Below the pieces are notes generated by a model. The model did not search any database. It saw only the letters and a program-made list of their open reading frames with translations, and was not told the origin of the DNA. Below are positions 1-13,109 of a DNA stretch of 64,000 nucleotides, in pieces. A program made the position numbers and the translations under genes. The stretch's first letter is position 1, and every line of letters starts with the position of its first letter. This DNA is from Nageia nagi (lineage: Eukaryota; Pinophyta), in assembly GCA_050084985.1 (NCBI GenBank), contig JBITNC010000001.1:136028001-136092000 (forward strand). The letters are read 5' to 3'.

Positions 1-1569
1 CAATCTTCACTGCATAATATTGTTTGGTAATGCATAATATTTTATCTATTTGCATAATACCTTAACATTAAAATAGACCTTACTCATGCATGATGGTACT
101 ATATCTCCTCCTTAACTTACAATCTGAGCTCTTTAGACATGTTTTGGTAGTCAATATGTACATTCTATATAATCCCTCATTTGTATGCATAAGTCAATGA
201 AACTTCGAACAACCCTTGTTTCCTCCACATAAGCAAATTTTATTCTATATAAGATTTTAACTATCTACACAAGTTGGTGAAACTTTTCATTCTGCATTAG
301 CTATGTTGTCTATGTTATTGCTTATTTCTTTGCATACAAGGTTGTACTTCTATATAATACATTGGACCATCCACATTCTCCTTGAGGTAATTTGCATCTA
401 AACCATGTCATTCCACATTATCTTTTGAATAATCTACACTTTAGATAGTGTTGATATCATCACATATATTTGTACCCTAGAAACACCATAATGCAAGGGA
501 ATCTACATTCTAGAAGGTACTGATGTCATAACATCTCTCTACACCCTAAAAACACCATAATGTAAGGGAATATGCACTCCAAAAGGTTTTGACATCATCA
601 CATATCTCTACATGCCAAAAATATAATAATGTAAAGATCACATATCTCTACACCTCAAAAATATAATAATGTAAAGCGAATCCACTCTCCAAAAGCTGCT
701 TGCATCATCACATCTTTCTATATCCTAGAAAAACTATAACATAGAGGAAATCCACACTTCAGAGATTATTAACATCAAGTTGTCAAATATGCATCCCAGA
801 TTCACATTCCTTCTTTGCATAAGCATTTAAGCCTCTAAATAACATTTCCTTTCTTAGTATAAGACTAGAATCTTTTGCATTAGCTTTGCACATGTTGGCT
901 GGTTAATCCACTAGTCATTAATCTACTAGAATCAACATCTAATAGTCTTCACCTACATTGCATCATCATCTGATAGTATTAGCCTTCACATGTCACACCT
1001 TGTCCATCTGAATAAGATTATTTAATTATGGTGGAGATCTAATAGAATTAGAGTGATCAAGCTTTTTTGAAATGGTTACAAAATATAATATGTTATACTT
1101 CAACCATTTTAACATTTGTTGATTTTGATAAATATCTATCAAATTGGGATAAACCAAATTTTATTAAAATGGTAGTAAAATTAGAACACATTATATTTAC
1201 CCATTTTCTTTAGTACAAATTCTACCAGAATAGTGTATTTTCTTCTAGTTTGATTTAGCCAAGTCCATCCAAGTTTGAATGCCTATAAATATTATTGAAA
1301 CTCTAATACAATATGTTGTACTCCTCTCATACACTTGGTAGACCTTGTACATTCCTAGAAAGATTGATTAAAATCTTCTCATACCCCTAACACATCTTGC
1401 ATAGCATGGCATTACTCTTCATCATAGCAATTTTTACTTTTGCACTAACCTTATTCTATCCATACAAGCTAATGACTAACCACATAAGCTCATCTCTTGC
1501 TACATAAGAGTGTTTTTCTCTAGATAACCATGTAATCCACCACATAAGCCTTATTTTCATTGTATAATC
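1..1569 (-). repeat. Element A 3' LTR, first part (cut by the window edge and by element B)
   Basis: Aligns along its length with about 34213-35725 of the other LTR; shared landmarks include the motif aataatccctcat and the repeated caccataatg block. Similarity breaks at about 1569, where the LTR of element B starts, and resumes at 20404. Confidence 0.85.
440..770. repeat. Tandem repeat inside the A LTR, about 69-bp unit
   Basis: About five diverged copies of a unit with cacatctctctacaccct...aacaccataatgcaaggga. The caccata landmark recurs at 484 and 553 and, degenerate, near 611. The equivalent stretch of the other LTR (about 34655-34945) carries the same array, so it predates the insertion of A. 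Confidence 0.7.
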
Positions 1570-2447
1570 TTTTTACCCAAAAAATTAACTCTATAAGCAT
1601 ACAAATCAAGATATGTTACAACTATTGCTAATTGGTATAAACCTCAATAATTAGTTTACAATGACAAATCTCATATCAATTTATGATGTATAATAGTGCC
1701 TTGTATAGTAAGGGTTTTTTTGTTACAATGAAGGAAGATGTAGACTCCATTGGGCCTTCTTTGAATGATTATCTCAATTTCTACAAGCCTTCAATAGTAT
1801 CCCCAAAACCTACAAGAAAATGTTGATGATGTTCATTGATTGCTTAATAGTTCTTTGGTTTTGTTTTGCTCAAACTAGCTACCACAAACTTGCAAATCTT
1901 GCACACATGCAAAAAAGAAATTTATCAAATGCACGTACTCACATAATTAAACATGCTAAAAATATAATGTAATTTAAGCATGAAAGCATAGAGAAAACAT
2001 AATGCAATTACTTAGTACAAGTCTAAATGTATTCTAGTAGAGTATCATTGCATAAATCTTGGATCCCTTTCTCCTTAGGAGAAGGTTTAATTTATAGAAT
2101 TTTGGGGTGGTCAAAGTTACCATTTTAGAGGTAAGGATTGGATGAAAAAGCTCATTTTACCTTGTCATAGAGTTTATCTACATGGGAAGGGAGTAGGATC
2201 AAGGATGAGTCATCTAAGATTCACTAGTTTATTTCATTGAGTGCCTAGATTTTTCTATTTTTTATTAGATTTGGCTAACTTTAGAGTTGCTAGCATCCAA
2301 GTTTGAATGCTAGTGATTGGTATGAATTACCAACATTCAGGTGTCATACACTAGCATTTTGACGACTATAGTAAACTTTTTAATCTACTTTAATTTTTTC
2401 ATTCTTCTTTTGTTTATCAAAAGAAGGATTATTTTTAGGTGTCTATA
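1570..2447 (-). repeat. Element B 3' LTR
   Basis: Aligns with 19515-20403. Shared landmarks include taatagtgccttgtatag, agtatccccaaaac and gttgatgatgttcattgatt. It ends ggtgtctata next to a C-rich run (the PPT complement). The two copies have many scattered differences, so the insertion is old. Confidence 0.88.
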
Positions 2448-2466
2448 TTTTGCCCCTTTTTTGAAA
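2448..2466 (-). other. Element B polypurine tract
   Basis: The plus strand is ttttgccccttttttgaaa; the minus strand is a purine-rich AAAAAAGGGGCAAAA directly before the 3' LTR. Confidence 0.7.
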
Positions 2467-3699
2467 TACCTAACATTTTATAGGAGGGTATTATTTCAAA
2501 AAACCAAGCCTATCTAAGAGGGGGTACAATCAAGTTCTAAACTTGTGTTCCTGACCTTAGGTCAAGATTTTGAATTAATGTATTGTCTATTAATAAGCCA
2601 AATTTGAGTGATTGGATTATGACTAAATTAATTTTTTATTCTTTTGCATTTGATATATTTTGAAATCAATAGGGGTTGTAGTGCAAGGTGTAACTTAGGT
2701 AGTTATCACTATACTTTGTGCTATGTTGGTGGGATACAAAAAGATTCTTAGCTATCATACACATGCAATAACTAGCATGTGATAAAGAAGCTCCCTTATA
2801 AATACAAAGCTTAATTCATTCTACTTTTGTCCCAATAGTTAGGTTACTTTATGATCTTGTGCAAAAGTTCATCCAACAATTTTAATCATATCCAAACTTG
2901 TCCTTTTCTCTATTAGAAGAAAGGTCACTTTTCCAATTCAATGTTACTCAAGAGTTTTGGTTTTTTTCAAATCCTTTAGCTTAGACCAAGTCTACAAGTG
3001 AAAAACTAGTTTTCATTTTATCTTTGACACATTTTAAATTTTTTAGGGTTTTATAGATATATGTATTTTTTTTGTTATACCTAGAAGTAATCACTGGTGA
3101 TTCTAATGGATCATTGATGTCTACTAAGAACCATCAACATTTTAGGACATGGTCCATATAAAATAAAAAATACACTTATCATTTTTTATTCTTACCATTT
3201 TCCTAAGTGGTCAGAGTTCATTTGTCCTCTTGCTCCAACCCATGTCTTAGTTGCATGTGTTTTATGCTTAGTTGGATGTTATTATTGATCAAGATAACAC
3301 CTAGGAGGAGAACAACTAGTCAAAGAAGGCCAATTAGAGAGGAGGTAGGGTTTAAAAACCCTCCCTTTTAATTTTTTTTCCATTATTTCATTTTTAGCAT
3401 TTAATTTCAAAAATAAAAATTGTAGGATAGTTGTTTTAACAATTTTAATCTTTTTTAACCATTCAAAATTTTAATTTAGGACTTCATTTTGTATTTTTTA
3501 ATTTTTTACAAAACCCTCAATTGTGGTCACTAACTAGAGTTGAAGGGTAATAGGGTCATTGGTGTTTGAGTATCAAACACTAATGATTCTAGAAACTATT
3601 CACCTGGTCATTAGGGTTTGACTCTAAGTTGTAGGATTTTTTTTCTTACTTTTTTTTCTTAAATTATTATTAATTATTCTTAGGTTCACTACGTCTTTG
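2467..3699. other. Non-coding interval between B PPT and antisense ORF
   Basis: About 1.2 kb with T-rich runs. Words such as catcaacattttag and tcattggtgtttgag resemble the short repeats of the B leader and LTR. If the antisense ORF was expressed its promoter would lie here or in the LTR; I see no firm promoter motif. Confidence 0.4.
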
Positions 3700-5633
3700 A
3701 GCCTAGAGGGTGCTACCCATCCATTCTTCAAGAGTTAACAATTTCTCATGGTTGGAGATCACACTTTCTTTCATACTATGAGTTTTGGGGTTGGACCCTT
3801 CATGGGCCGCATCCATTGTGATTACCCTCTTTTGGTTGCATTGTTGGAGAGATGGGATTCCACTACTTCCACTTTTCATCTCTTGATATGGGATATGATA
3901 TTACTATAGATGAAATTCATCACCTCTATCACCTTCTAGTTCATGGTTTAAGGATCTAGCATACTATCAACCAAGATGGAGCTGTACCAACTATATCATA
4001 CTTGTATAGAGATGATAGGGTAGACACTATCCTCTCTAAGTTTAGCTTAGGTGGTATTAGATACTATCAGTATTTGATGGAGGATCAACAAGGTACCATC
4101 CAATTTTATTACTTTATGGGGCTTATTCAATGTTATGCCCTTCTTGATATTGGTAGTGGGATATTTTCATGGTCCTTATTACCAATTGTAGCAGATATTT
4201 TACAACATGACACTATTTATGCATGGGTGCTAACTTTGCTAGTGTATATTTATACATAGTTATTATTTTACTTATAGGATCACTAATATTCACTATCAAT
4301 GATGATTACTTTATAGGCATGGTCCTACAAGCATATTGCAATTGCTCACCCTTTTGGATTACCTATTCTTGGTTTTGCTAATCATGCTAAGTACCTGGCT
4401 AGCATTATGAGGTGGAAAGAGGATTTTCATATTCATCCCACATATGGGATTCATAAGGATGTGAGATTTTATAGAGATATGATCTCTTAGCTGGTTCCTA
4501 ATCACATTAGGTTTAGCTTATATCATCTATACCTTGCATGAGATGAGCTTAAGGTTGAGCTTACAAGCATCTATCAAGCTAAGGTCTTGAGTGGAAGGTG
4601 GATTGAGTTTGTAGAGTATTTTTAGTTTAACCATGTTATATGGTAGTTTGGGTTGGTTTAGGATGTGCCTCCTAATTAAGTGAGATATAAACAAGAAGCC
4701 AACCTTATATTTGAGGGTTTATATACCTTAGCGTATGTTGATCATGACCTTACACAAAAGGAGATGACCAAGGAGGATTTTGTTGAGAATAATGTTAGGG
4801 TTAATGAGGCCTTAGTTCCTAGTGGTAGGTGGAGATGGAGGAGGTGGATGAGGAGGATCATAGGTGCTAGGTAATGAAGAGAGTGGATGTTGATGTGGGT
4901 GATGGAGAGGAGGCTGAAGTAGAGCCTATGATAGACATACCAAAGGAGATCCCACTAGAGGTTTTAGCAAGTATTCCTAGTGAGGAGGAGATTTACCTTG
5001 GCATTAAGGGAGGTGTGAGAGGTGAGGAAGTACCCCCACCTTAGGTTCCTAGTATTGAATCCTTAATAGGATATATTTATGAGTTATAAAATTAGTTAGC
5101 TTAGGCTAACTCAACTCATTTCATATATCGAGCAAAGAGGGATTGTTACAGGTGAGAGAGAGATGAGGCTCGAGTGATAATTTAGTATCTTTAAGGGTAG
5201 TAGATAGGTGGGGCTAGTACTTCAGTAGGATTTGAGATCCAATATTTAGAATTTATTAGGGGTGTATGCTAGTAGAGGGACTACTACATGGGTATTATGT
5301 CTACTTGGTTGGCAAGTGTTTTAGCTTTTACTACTAATGTCCCTTATCCTCTCCCTTCAAAGGCTTACATTGTGGTTGATGTTACTGAACATCCTACACC
5401 TTAGATGAGTGGGGGCATGTGGCACATCTAGTAATCAAGGAAGATATGTTAGGCTTGCATCATCTCAAAGATAGAGTGCTACTATCAGAGTGTCTCCTCA
5501 ACATCTAGTAGGCTCTTTAGAGATGAGAAGAGTAGGTCAAGAGGAGATTCCTTCAACTTCAATGGGGATAGTACATCCGAATCAAGACCTTGGTGGTTCT
5601 AGTGGTCATGGTGGTGGTGAGGGTAGCTCTTGA
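3700..5633 (+). pseudogene. Antisense plant mobile domain (PMD) ORF in element B
   Basis: Runs opposite to B, close to its 3' LTR. Near 3825-3890 the frame gives PLLVALLERWDSTTSTFHL, then after a frameshift ITIDEIHHLYHLLVHG, the characteristic start of the plant mobile domain (aminotransferase-like, PF10536 type). The open piece 4002-4259 has ISYLYRDDRVD-type sequence and MGLIQCYALLDIG. Later motifs are GLPILGFANHAKYLASIMRW, FYRDMIS-LVPNHIRF and FGLV-DVPPN. The C-terminal tail is Gly/Ser-rich and ends at a TGA at 5631. PMD proteins occur in host genes (MAIN-type) and in gypsy elements. Several stops break it. Confidence 0.75.
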
Positions 5634-7384
5634 GTGTTGTTATATTTCATGTTAGACTTATGGTATTTTATATACTATACTATTATATTTTTGAGATCAT
5701 GGAGGCATGATCATTTCCTATGCTTCGACATGTTAGTCCTAGGCTTATTTGTTGATGACTTTATTTATTTTTGGATCATGGATACTATGATTAATGGTTA
5801 GTTTTTCTATATGGATGTAATGTATATCCTATATGATGGACATTTATTTATATTTTTTGTCATATACACATGATGATAGCCTAGACTTCTATATGCATGT
5901 TTTGGTATCATGTTGATGTAAATTGATGTTTTATATTTCTAGATGTATGTGTTTGGATTTTAATATGTAGATGTATGAATTTTTTTATTTCCATATTTTA
6001 TTTAGCTTATTATTTTATTATGATATATTTTGTTAATGTAAAGTGATATTTATATTTACATAGGACTGTTATGTTTGTAGAATAAGATTTGAGTTGTAAG
6101 AGAACAAAATTAGATGCATCATATTCCATTTTCTTGGCTACTTTTATACATGGTTTAGACATAAAATACTAGTATAAATATATGTTGTAACATGGATGAT
6201 GTGGATGCATGGATGTAAAACATACAAGATTTACAAAACACTTATGGATATATGGATGCATTATGGGTACACATAGATATACATGGACAAATGGTATATG
6301 AATGTAAATTGTTTTAGGAATATATGAAACATAATGAATTAAGGTAATTATTAATGACATAATAATTTATGCATCCACCTTAATGCAATGGAAATTTATC
6401 AAGCTTTATAGTAATAATAATTTTGTACAATGATATGGAATGAATGAATATTAATAAATAAATAAGTGTAATGAATAACACCTTCAATACCTAGTTTCAT
6501 CAATTGATCTTTTACTTTGGTCTCATCTACTAGGGATGATATAAAATAAGATTATAATATACTTAAGTTTACCATAGACCCATGTGTGTGTAATGATGTT
6601 CATTTCCTTCTCTTAACATTCACAAATTAAATAATCTAAGATTATAAATTATGAGACATGATTCTTCTTATGTTTTTATAAGGTAGACTTCACTACCAAA
6701 AAGCATCCATATCCCTGGTGAAGGTTAACCTCTTCATCCTATTATAGCCTTGCTCTATTTCTATTCAGGCTTCCATAACCCCAATAGAGAATAATATAAT
6801 AGCCCAAGAATTCTACCTCTTATTTATTTTCTTCTTTATCTTTTTAATATTTTTTTGAATCTTTTCTAGAATGAATTTTTTTCATCCTAACTCTTGGATT
6901 TGGGATGAAGCATAAAAGTAGGAGAACTATACCCAAATTCATGCTTAAGAAATATCCAATTCTTGATTATTTCTATATTTTAATATGAGAAGTGTATGAG
7001 TCTATTAGTACACTTTCATGTATCATAATTATATCTTTTTATCATCCTAAGTTTTTGAAATTTTGACATAAGATCTTTTCACTAAAACCAAACATGAATA
7101 GAGTATTCATTGCCTAATTCTTTTTTCATAAATACAGCTATATACATAAATGAATACTATATGGATGCATGTATGATATATGGATATGTATATATTGATT
7201 AGTTTCCTCCCTCATAATGATTGATATCTAATAATATGACATTCAAGGCAAAGGAATAAACATAGTGAACAAAGTGGAATGATATGAACACAAAGGGTAG
7301 TGCACCTAGTAGCCAAGATGCTTCAAAAGTATATATTTTGAGTATATTTATATATATATATTATTTTTTGTAATTTTATATTTT
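5634..7384. other. Non-coding interval in B between the antisense PMD ORF and the sense ORF
   Basis: About 1.75 kb, very T/A-rich, with many atgtatg/tgtatat words but no clean tandem array. I see no coding signal; the short minus-strand frame at 6169-6360 has no motif. The two ORFs on either side are convergent. Confidence 0.5.
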
Positions 7385-9809
7385 TTATGGGTTCCCTAAT
7401 TGAGCAACAATCTGCAACAAGTAATCATGGATGAAAGGATGAGTATGAATGGTATGATCAATGACACATTGTGCAGAGTCATGAGTGATAGATATAGACA
7501 ACATGAAATCCCAACACCAAAGGTTTATGGATAATAGATGGGCTATGGATACCTCATCAAAAATATCTTCTTCAAGATGTAGAAGATGTGGTCCATAGAA
7601 TTTAACAAATCTAACTATCAATGGGGTAACAAGAGCATTAATCATAATCCTCCATATGAAATTAGGTTTGGACAACATGCGAATGAGATTTTGAAGAAAC
7701 TCTTCATCAAGTATATCATAGACTACACAAGTTCCCCAACAAGGATGGTGATCAACAAAAATCTATATCTAGTGAGAGTTCCTTAGAGCATCATAGGCAC
7801 AATCAGATTTGTCTAGTGTGGTGGTTAAGGATGCCATGGATAAAATTTGATGTTGTACACCTTTAGGTAACTTATTGAATTGATATTTATCTAATTATAG
7901 GGTTTGGATGGGATCTTTGAAAGGGTCACTAGGTAATGTACAAGGTGGCTATGAGATACAAAGGGATGATAGTTCCCATGGGGTAGGGGCATTATAATGT
8001 GAAAACCCCTCCTACTGATTGGTGGGAGCACTAATACAATATAGATGAATCATGATGCTTGATGTATGTAAAGTACAATCAACCACTAGTAATGTCATAT
8101 GTAGGTGTTTTAGAACTTGTATAAAGTTTTTTAAAGATAAAAATATATACATAAATATATACATGTAAAAATATTTTTATTAATTTTTTGAAGATTTTAA
8201 ATATTTCTATGATTTTTATTCATATATGTACTTGATAATTGTTTGATGATTTTATTTTTATTAAGATGAAAAACATTTTATAACTCCCAAGTAGCAATGA
8301 CCACCTTGTTTTTTATGAATAACCCAACCTTTGCAATCCAAGAAGTAAAAGTATAGAGGTTGCACTACAAAATGAGCAAGTCCTGATCCTAGAATAGATG
8401 GTTGATAATGGAAAGGATGCAAAACAAGAGGTAAGATTGAGGGATGATGCTTGAACTTCTTAATGATACATTTTGGCATAGGTGATTATGTCAAGGCCTC
8501 ATCAAATTTAAGAAGCAAAATATGAGATGGAATCCCTAAGGACTATGGATATTTAGGGAGAAATAATGATGCAAGTGGTTTTGCACTCTCTATGAGATAT
8601 TAGACATACTATTTAGAGGTTTAGATATGACCTCACTTTCTTTGATTAAAGTATTCAATAATTCTTTCAAACCTTTGTTGTACATTGATAAGAATATTTA
8701 CATAATAAGTTTTACTAAATAATGAATTGTATTCATATAAAATTTCATTATGAAAAATTAAATGAGTATTATACTCAAGTACTAAATTGTTCATAACCTT
8801 AGTTATGGAGACTAATCTCCCATAATATCGAAGGGTCATATGATCAACATAATTTAATAGGATCCTAGGTCTCCTATAAGTCCAATTCAGTTGAAATAGA
8901 TGGATCCAATTTGTTAGGGATTAGGCTTCCATCCATATATCCTTTGCTTCTAAATCGATGGTTGCCTTAAGGTTATCAATTTTTAATCCCATGAATTAGT
9001 TCCTCACTATTTATAGTAATTCATGGTTATAATTTCCTAAACTTCTTTTGGTAAATGAAGGAAATGGGCTATCTCAATGTAAGGATGCTTTCATAATATT
9101 TTCATGTAGCAATCTTATAGGTATCTATCAACAAAATATTGATTTGTGAGATCAAATTGTAATTGCATTTTTTCATTAGCTTTCAATCTCCTTGGCATTA
9201 GAGTTCTTATTTGACTATTGCATAGAGGAGGATTGGAGAATCTTGACCTAATTCAAGAAAATTATCCATCAATTTGTTGCATACATCCAATTGATTATTA
9301 AGGCCTATGAAAAAACATAGTATTAAAATCATAGACCATTTTATGATGACACAAGTCTCTTATCATTTGATCTACCCATGTAAATAGAAAATCTGGATTT
9401 AGCCAAGTATTAATTATTTTATTTTTGATTCAATTGTTAAAAAAGCAATCAACTATAATCCTAGGGGATAATGTGGGCTAGTATTGATATAACAAGTTTA
9501 TTATGTGAACTTGGGTGAAGTAATGTGCATGACTCAGGTAATACATGGCTTTGTCTATTAGATTTCCAAGTTATCCCCTTGAATGCTTATATCCCACCCT
9601 TGATATCTTTTTGGAGAGAGTTTTAAGGCTAGGGTTTCTTATATATCGATAAGTAGATAGAGGAAATTTATATTTCTAAGAGAAGTATATTGGGATAACT
9701 TTGTTATAGCCTTGTCTCCCAAGTATCTAGATTTTTTATACCAAGATAGTTGTCAAATACCTTTTTGTTTAGCAATCAAATGAATGCCTTTGCTCTTTTT
9801 TGATGCCAT
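7385..9809 (-). pseudogene. Element B extra sense-strand ORF after integrase, unassigned
   Basis: Follows the integrase on the same strand. An ATG at 9809 begins MASKKSKGIHLIAKQKGI. Coding-like pieces follow: LNPDFLFTWVDQMIRDLCHH near 9350-9400, WTYRRPRILLNYVDHMTLRY near 8810-8900, an open 68-residue piece (8839-8633), a 72-residue piece (8479-8261), and 97 residues at 7678-7385 that join upstream to KLPKGVQHQILSMASLTTTL. Together about 800 codons. I recognise no family. The N-terminus is Lys-rich; there is no clear membrane segment. It is more than a chance frame because several long pieces sit in one order on one strand. Confidence 0.5.
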
Positions 9810-9949
9810 TTTTTGTTTCAAATACATTAAATATTTATACTTTTAATAAAATTATATTTTTTTATTTAAACTAAAATTATATTTACAATATATATAATTG
9901 TAAATCAAAATACTTATTAACTATAGAAAGGACAAAGATGTGTGATGTT

Positions 9950-11397
9950 TAAAGGTTCATGCTCTTCATTACCTTCCATATCAACTAAATGATAAGCTCT
10001 AGATCCAAACTTTCTTTTAATTAAGGTTCCTAACTAGTTAGGAGCAAATGTGTCACAAATTTATCATTCCATTTGAGAAGTTTCTTAGTTTTCTTTTAAA
10101 ACTAAATCCCCTATATTAAATTCACAAATTTTGACTCTTTTATCAAAAGCATGTTTCATATGATTTTGATAAGTATGTAGATGTTATAAAATATTAACTC
10201 TCTTTTGGTCAAGTAGTAGCAATTGATCTAATTTGATTTGATGAGCTCCTTCATCAATGATATAATCTTGTAAGGTAATTCATAGAGAAGGAATTTTTAT
10301 TTCTAGGGGTAGTACTACTTCTACTCCATAAACTAGGGAAAATGGGGTTACCCTAGTATGAGTTTGAATGCTAGTTTGTTAAGCCCATAATGCATGTGGA
10401 ATCCTTACATGCCAATCTCAATGGGAATAATTGATAGTTTTTAGTAAAATACTACAAATGGTTTTGTTTGTGGCTTTAGCTTGGCCATTCCCTTAGGGAT
10501 AGTAAGACATCAAGAAGCTTAATCAGATATGATATCCTATACATAAAGCTTGGACTTCTTTGTTTTTGAGTTTTTTCCATTATTAGTGATAATTTGAGCA
10601 ACAATTTTAAAATGACATATGATGTGGTTTTGTATGAATTTTAATATTTTTAGCCCTTTGGTTGAAATCATAGGGATGGCTTCTACCCATTTCGTAAATA
10701 TTTTGTAGCAATTATTATAAATTTGTAACCTCCTTAGGGAATAGGGGATATATGACCTATTAAATCTAACACACATATTGAGAATGGCCATAATGATTTC
10801 ATGGGTTGTAATGCATGCAAAGGTTGACTAAATAAATTGGCATGTTGTTGACATTTAACACACCTTTTAACATATTCCATACAGTCACATTCCATAATAG
10901 TCTAGTAATATTAAATACACATTAATCACTTTGTAATTATGGAACAACCAAAATATCCTTTGCAAATTCCATCATGTGTGCATGAAATGGCAATTTGTGA
11001 ATCCTCCCATTTTAAACATCTTAAGTAATATCCTATCAAAACCCCTATGGTACAAGGCATCTCCTATCATGTAAAAGTGAAAAGCTTTTATCTTAAATGC
11101 TTTTCTATATGATTTCATTAAATTTTTAGGTAATACCCCATCTCTTAGGAATTTAAATAATTATGTATGCCTAAAAATTTTATCTTCTATTGCAATGTCT
11201 AGAACTACATGTTCGACTTCATTTGATTCTATTAAGGATTGAGTGGTTTGGAAAATCTCAATAGGGATCATTTTTTTGTTAGGGTTTGCAAGCATTAAAG
11301 ATCCAATATAAGCCATAATATAAACAAATATATTAGTTGATTGTGGTGTTGCTTCTAAATCATATTTCTCAAAAGATAATAGTAGAATGTTTACCAA
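9950..11397 (-). pseudogene. pol: Element B integrase
   Basis: The first part (11397-11161) links the RNase H to the integrase zinc region, where GDALYHRGFDRILLK marks the start. A Cys-x-x-x-Gln-Gln-His-Ala-like remnant lies near 10860. The core has FTKWVEAIPMISTKG (about 10690) and IVAQIITNNGKNSKTKK (about 10570), where the second catalytic Asp of I-T-D-N-G is Asn. The C-terminal part below 10530 is heavily broken. It would have inserted the cDNA; now inactive. Confidence 0.8.
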
Positions 11398-11448
11398 TTT
11401 CTTATACTATTATAGCAAAGGTTCTTTACATTGGTATATTTCTTTGAC

Positions 11449-11709
11449 TTAGTTTACAATCAATAGCGAATCACTAATAAATTTAACTTTTCGTAACTTT
11501 AATTTTATGGCCATGTTTATAGCTAAGATTAAGGCTTCATACTCAACATTGTTGTTTGTACATGGAAAGTTAAACTTAAATGAATAGGGTATGGGAACTC
11601 CTTTGGGTGTAACGAACATGACACCTATACCCCCACTTTGTTTACATATTAATCCATCAAAATATATTACCATATCCCAATCTTCTTCAAATTTTATGGG
11701 AATTTCCAT
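11449..11709 (-). pseudogene. pol: Element B second (archaeal-type) RNase H
   Basis: Open 86-residue frame with VIYFDGLICKQSGGIGVMFV, PYSFKFNFPCTNNNVEYEAL and KFISDSLLIVN, the Asp, Glu and Asp motifs of RVT_3-type RNase H. Presence of this extra RNase H after the first is the known hallmark of the Tat lineage. The catalytic Asp (YFDG), Glu (VEYEAL) and Asp (ISDS) are all still present. Confidence 0.88.
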
Positions 11710-11741
11710 TTCATATAATTAGAATACATTTCATTTGGTAA

Positions 11742-11990
11742 TTATATGATGATTGGATTATTATTAGGTAATGGTGCTTCAGTGAGATAGTCAGCTATGA
11801 CTTGTCCTTTGATTAATTTTTGGCTTATGAAGAGTAAGTCAAATTCAATTAAATGCATGATCCATTTATATGTTCTCATATTTTGATAAGTTTTATTCAT
11901 CATATATTTCAAAGGATTTGCTTTGGTGATTACATGCATGGTATGGTTTAGCATGTAATGTATTAATTTTTTAGTTATGAATACTACCAC
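11742..11990 (-). pseudogene. pol: Element B first RNase H, C-terminal part
   Basis: Open segment with LIHYMLNHTMHVITKANPLKY and FDLLFISQKLIKGQVIADYL. These are the conserved strand and helix of the gypsy-type RNase H just before the second RNase H in Tat elements. The preceding part (YYLS-TLVQYDIKY) is interrupted by stops at about 12020. Confidence 0.85.
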
Positions 11991-11999
11991 TAAACACTA

Positions 12000-13109
12000 C
12001 TTTTCTAAATATACATATTTAATATCATATTGAACCAAAGTTCAACTAAGATAATATATTGCTTATTCTTTACCATTTTTGTTCTTTTGTGAAAGCATAG
12101 TTCCTAAGGCTATTTCTATAGCAGATATATATAACAAGAATGATTATTTGGGCTTAGGTGGTAATAAAATAGGTGATGAAAGAAGATAATGCTTTATTTC
12201 ATCAAACACTTCTTGTTGTTCATTATCCTAGTGAAATGTAATCCTTTTATTTAATATTTTGTTAAAAGGTTTATATTTTTCTAACAATTAAGAAATGAAA
12301 TATCTTATGGCTTGTAACTTACCCTACAAGATTTGTATTTGGTTTATGTTTGAGGGAGGTAACATATTTGTTATTGCTTTTATCTTGTTAGAATCAACCT
12401 CAATTCCTCAACTAGAGATGATGAAACCTAATAATTTCCTATATTTTACTCCAAAAACACATTTCTTTGGGTTCAATTGGATCTTATGTTCTAGTAAACA
12501 ATCAAATATTTTGATGAGTACTCTAGGATGATCTTCCCATGTTTTTTATTTAGCCAATATGTCATCTACATAGTCTTCCCTAATGTCATGCACGTAATCA
12601 TGAAAAATGTACATCATGGCTCTTTGATAAATAGCTCTAGTAATTTTCAATCCAAAAGGAATTACTTTATAATGGAATGTTCCCCAAGGTGTTATGAATG
12701 CAATTTTATATTGGTCTTTTGATGCCAGTTTAATTTGGTTGCACCCTAAAACCCCATGTATGAGTGATAACATTTCACATCATGAAGTAGAATTGACTAA
12801 GCTATCTATGTTTTGTAGGGGAAAATCATCCTTAGGGCATGCTTTGTTCATATCTCTAAAGTTCATACATATTCAAATCTTCCCAATAGATTTTTTAACC
12901 ATTACCATATTAGAAATCTAGTCAAAATAATCAACAAAATAGATAAACTTAACTTCCAAAATTTTTTGCAACTCTTATTTTATCATCAAGATAATTGTAC
13001 GATGAATTTTTCATAACTTTTATTTAACAATTTTTGCACCCTCCTTTATACTAAAATTATACATTACTATGTTAGGATCGATTCCAAGCATATTAGCAGA
13101 TGACCATGT
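12000..13109 (-). pseudogene. pol: Element B reverse transcriptase and first RNase H start
   Basis: The fingers near 12810-12930 read MNFRDMNKACPKDDFPLQNI. The palm (12773-12546) carries GCNQIKLA, ITPWGTFHYKVIPFGLK and the intact active-site box YVDDILAK. The thumb follows with KKCVFGVKY-LLGFIISSRGIEVD and LQGKLQAIRYFI, then FHWDNEQQEVFDEIK at the RT-RNase H junction. The plus-strand open frames here (12295-12921) are shadows. This enzyme makes element cDNA in the particle. Frameshifts and stops interrupt it. Confidence 0.9.

Noticed and set aside
1561-1569. TGTATAATC as the true start of the B LTR, which would give a TGTA...TACA element
   Set aside because: The same bases align with the A LTR (ctatataag near 35715-35725), and the B PBS at 19496-19511 fixes the LTR edge 3 nt later, at 1570/19515.
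4680-4874. Independent 64-residue Arg-rich gene
   Set aside because: It is one broken piece of the antisense PMD ORF of element B.
12295-12921. Three overlapping plus-strand open frames
   Set aside because: They lie exactly over the minus-strand RT of element B, whose motifs (IPFGLK, YVDDILAK) are clear; the plus frames are shadows.
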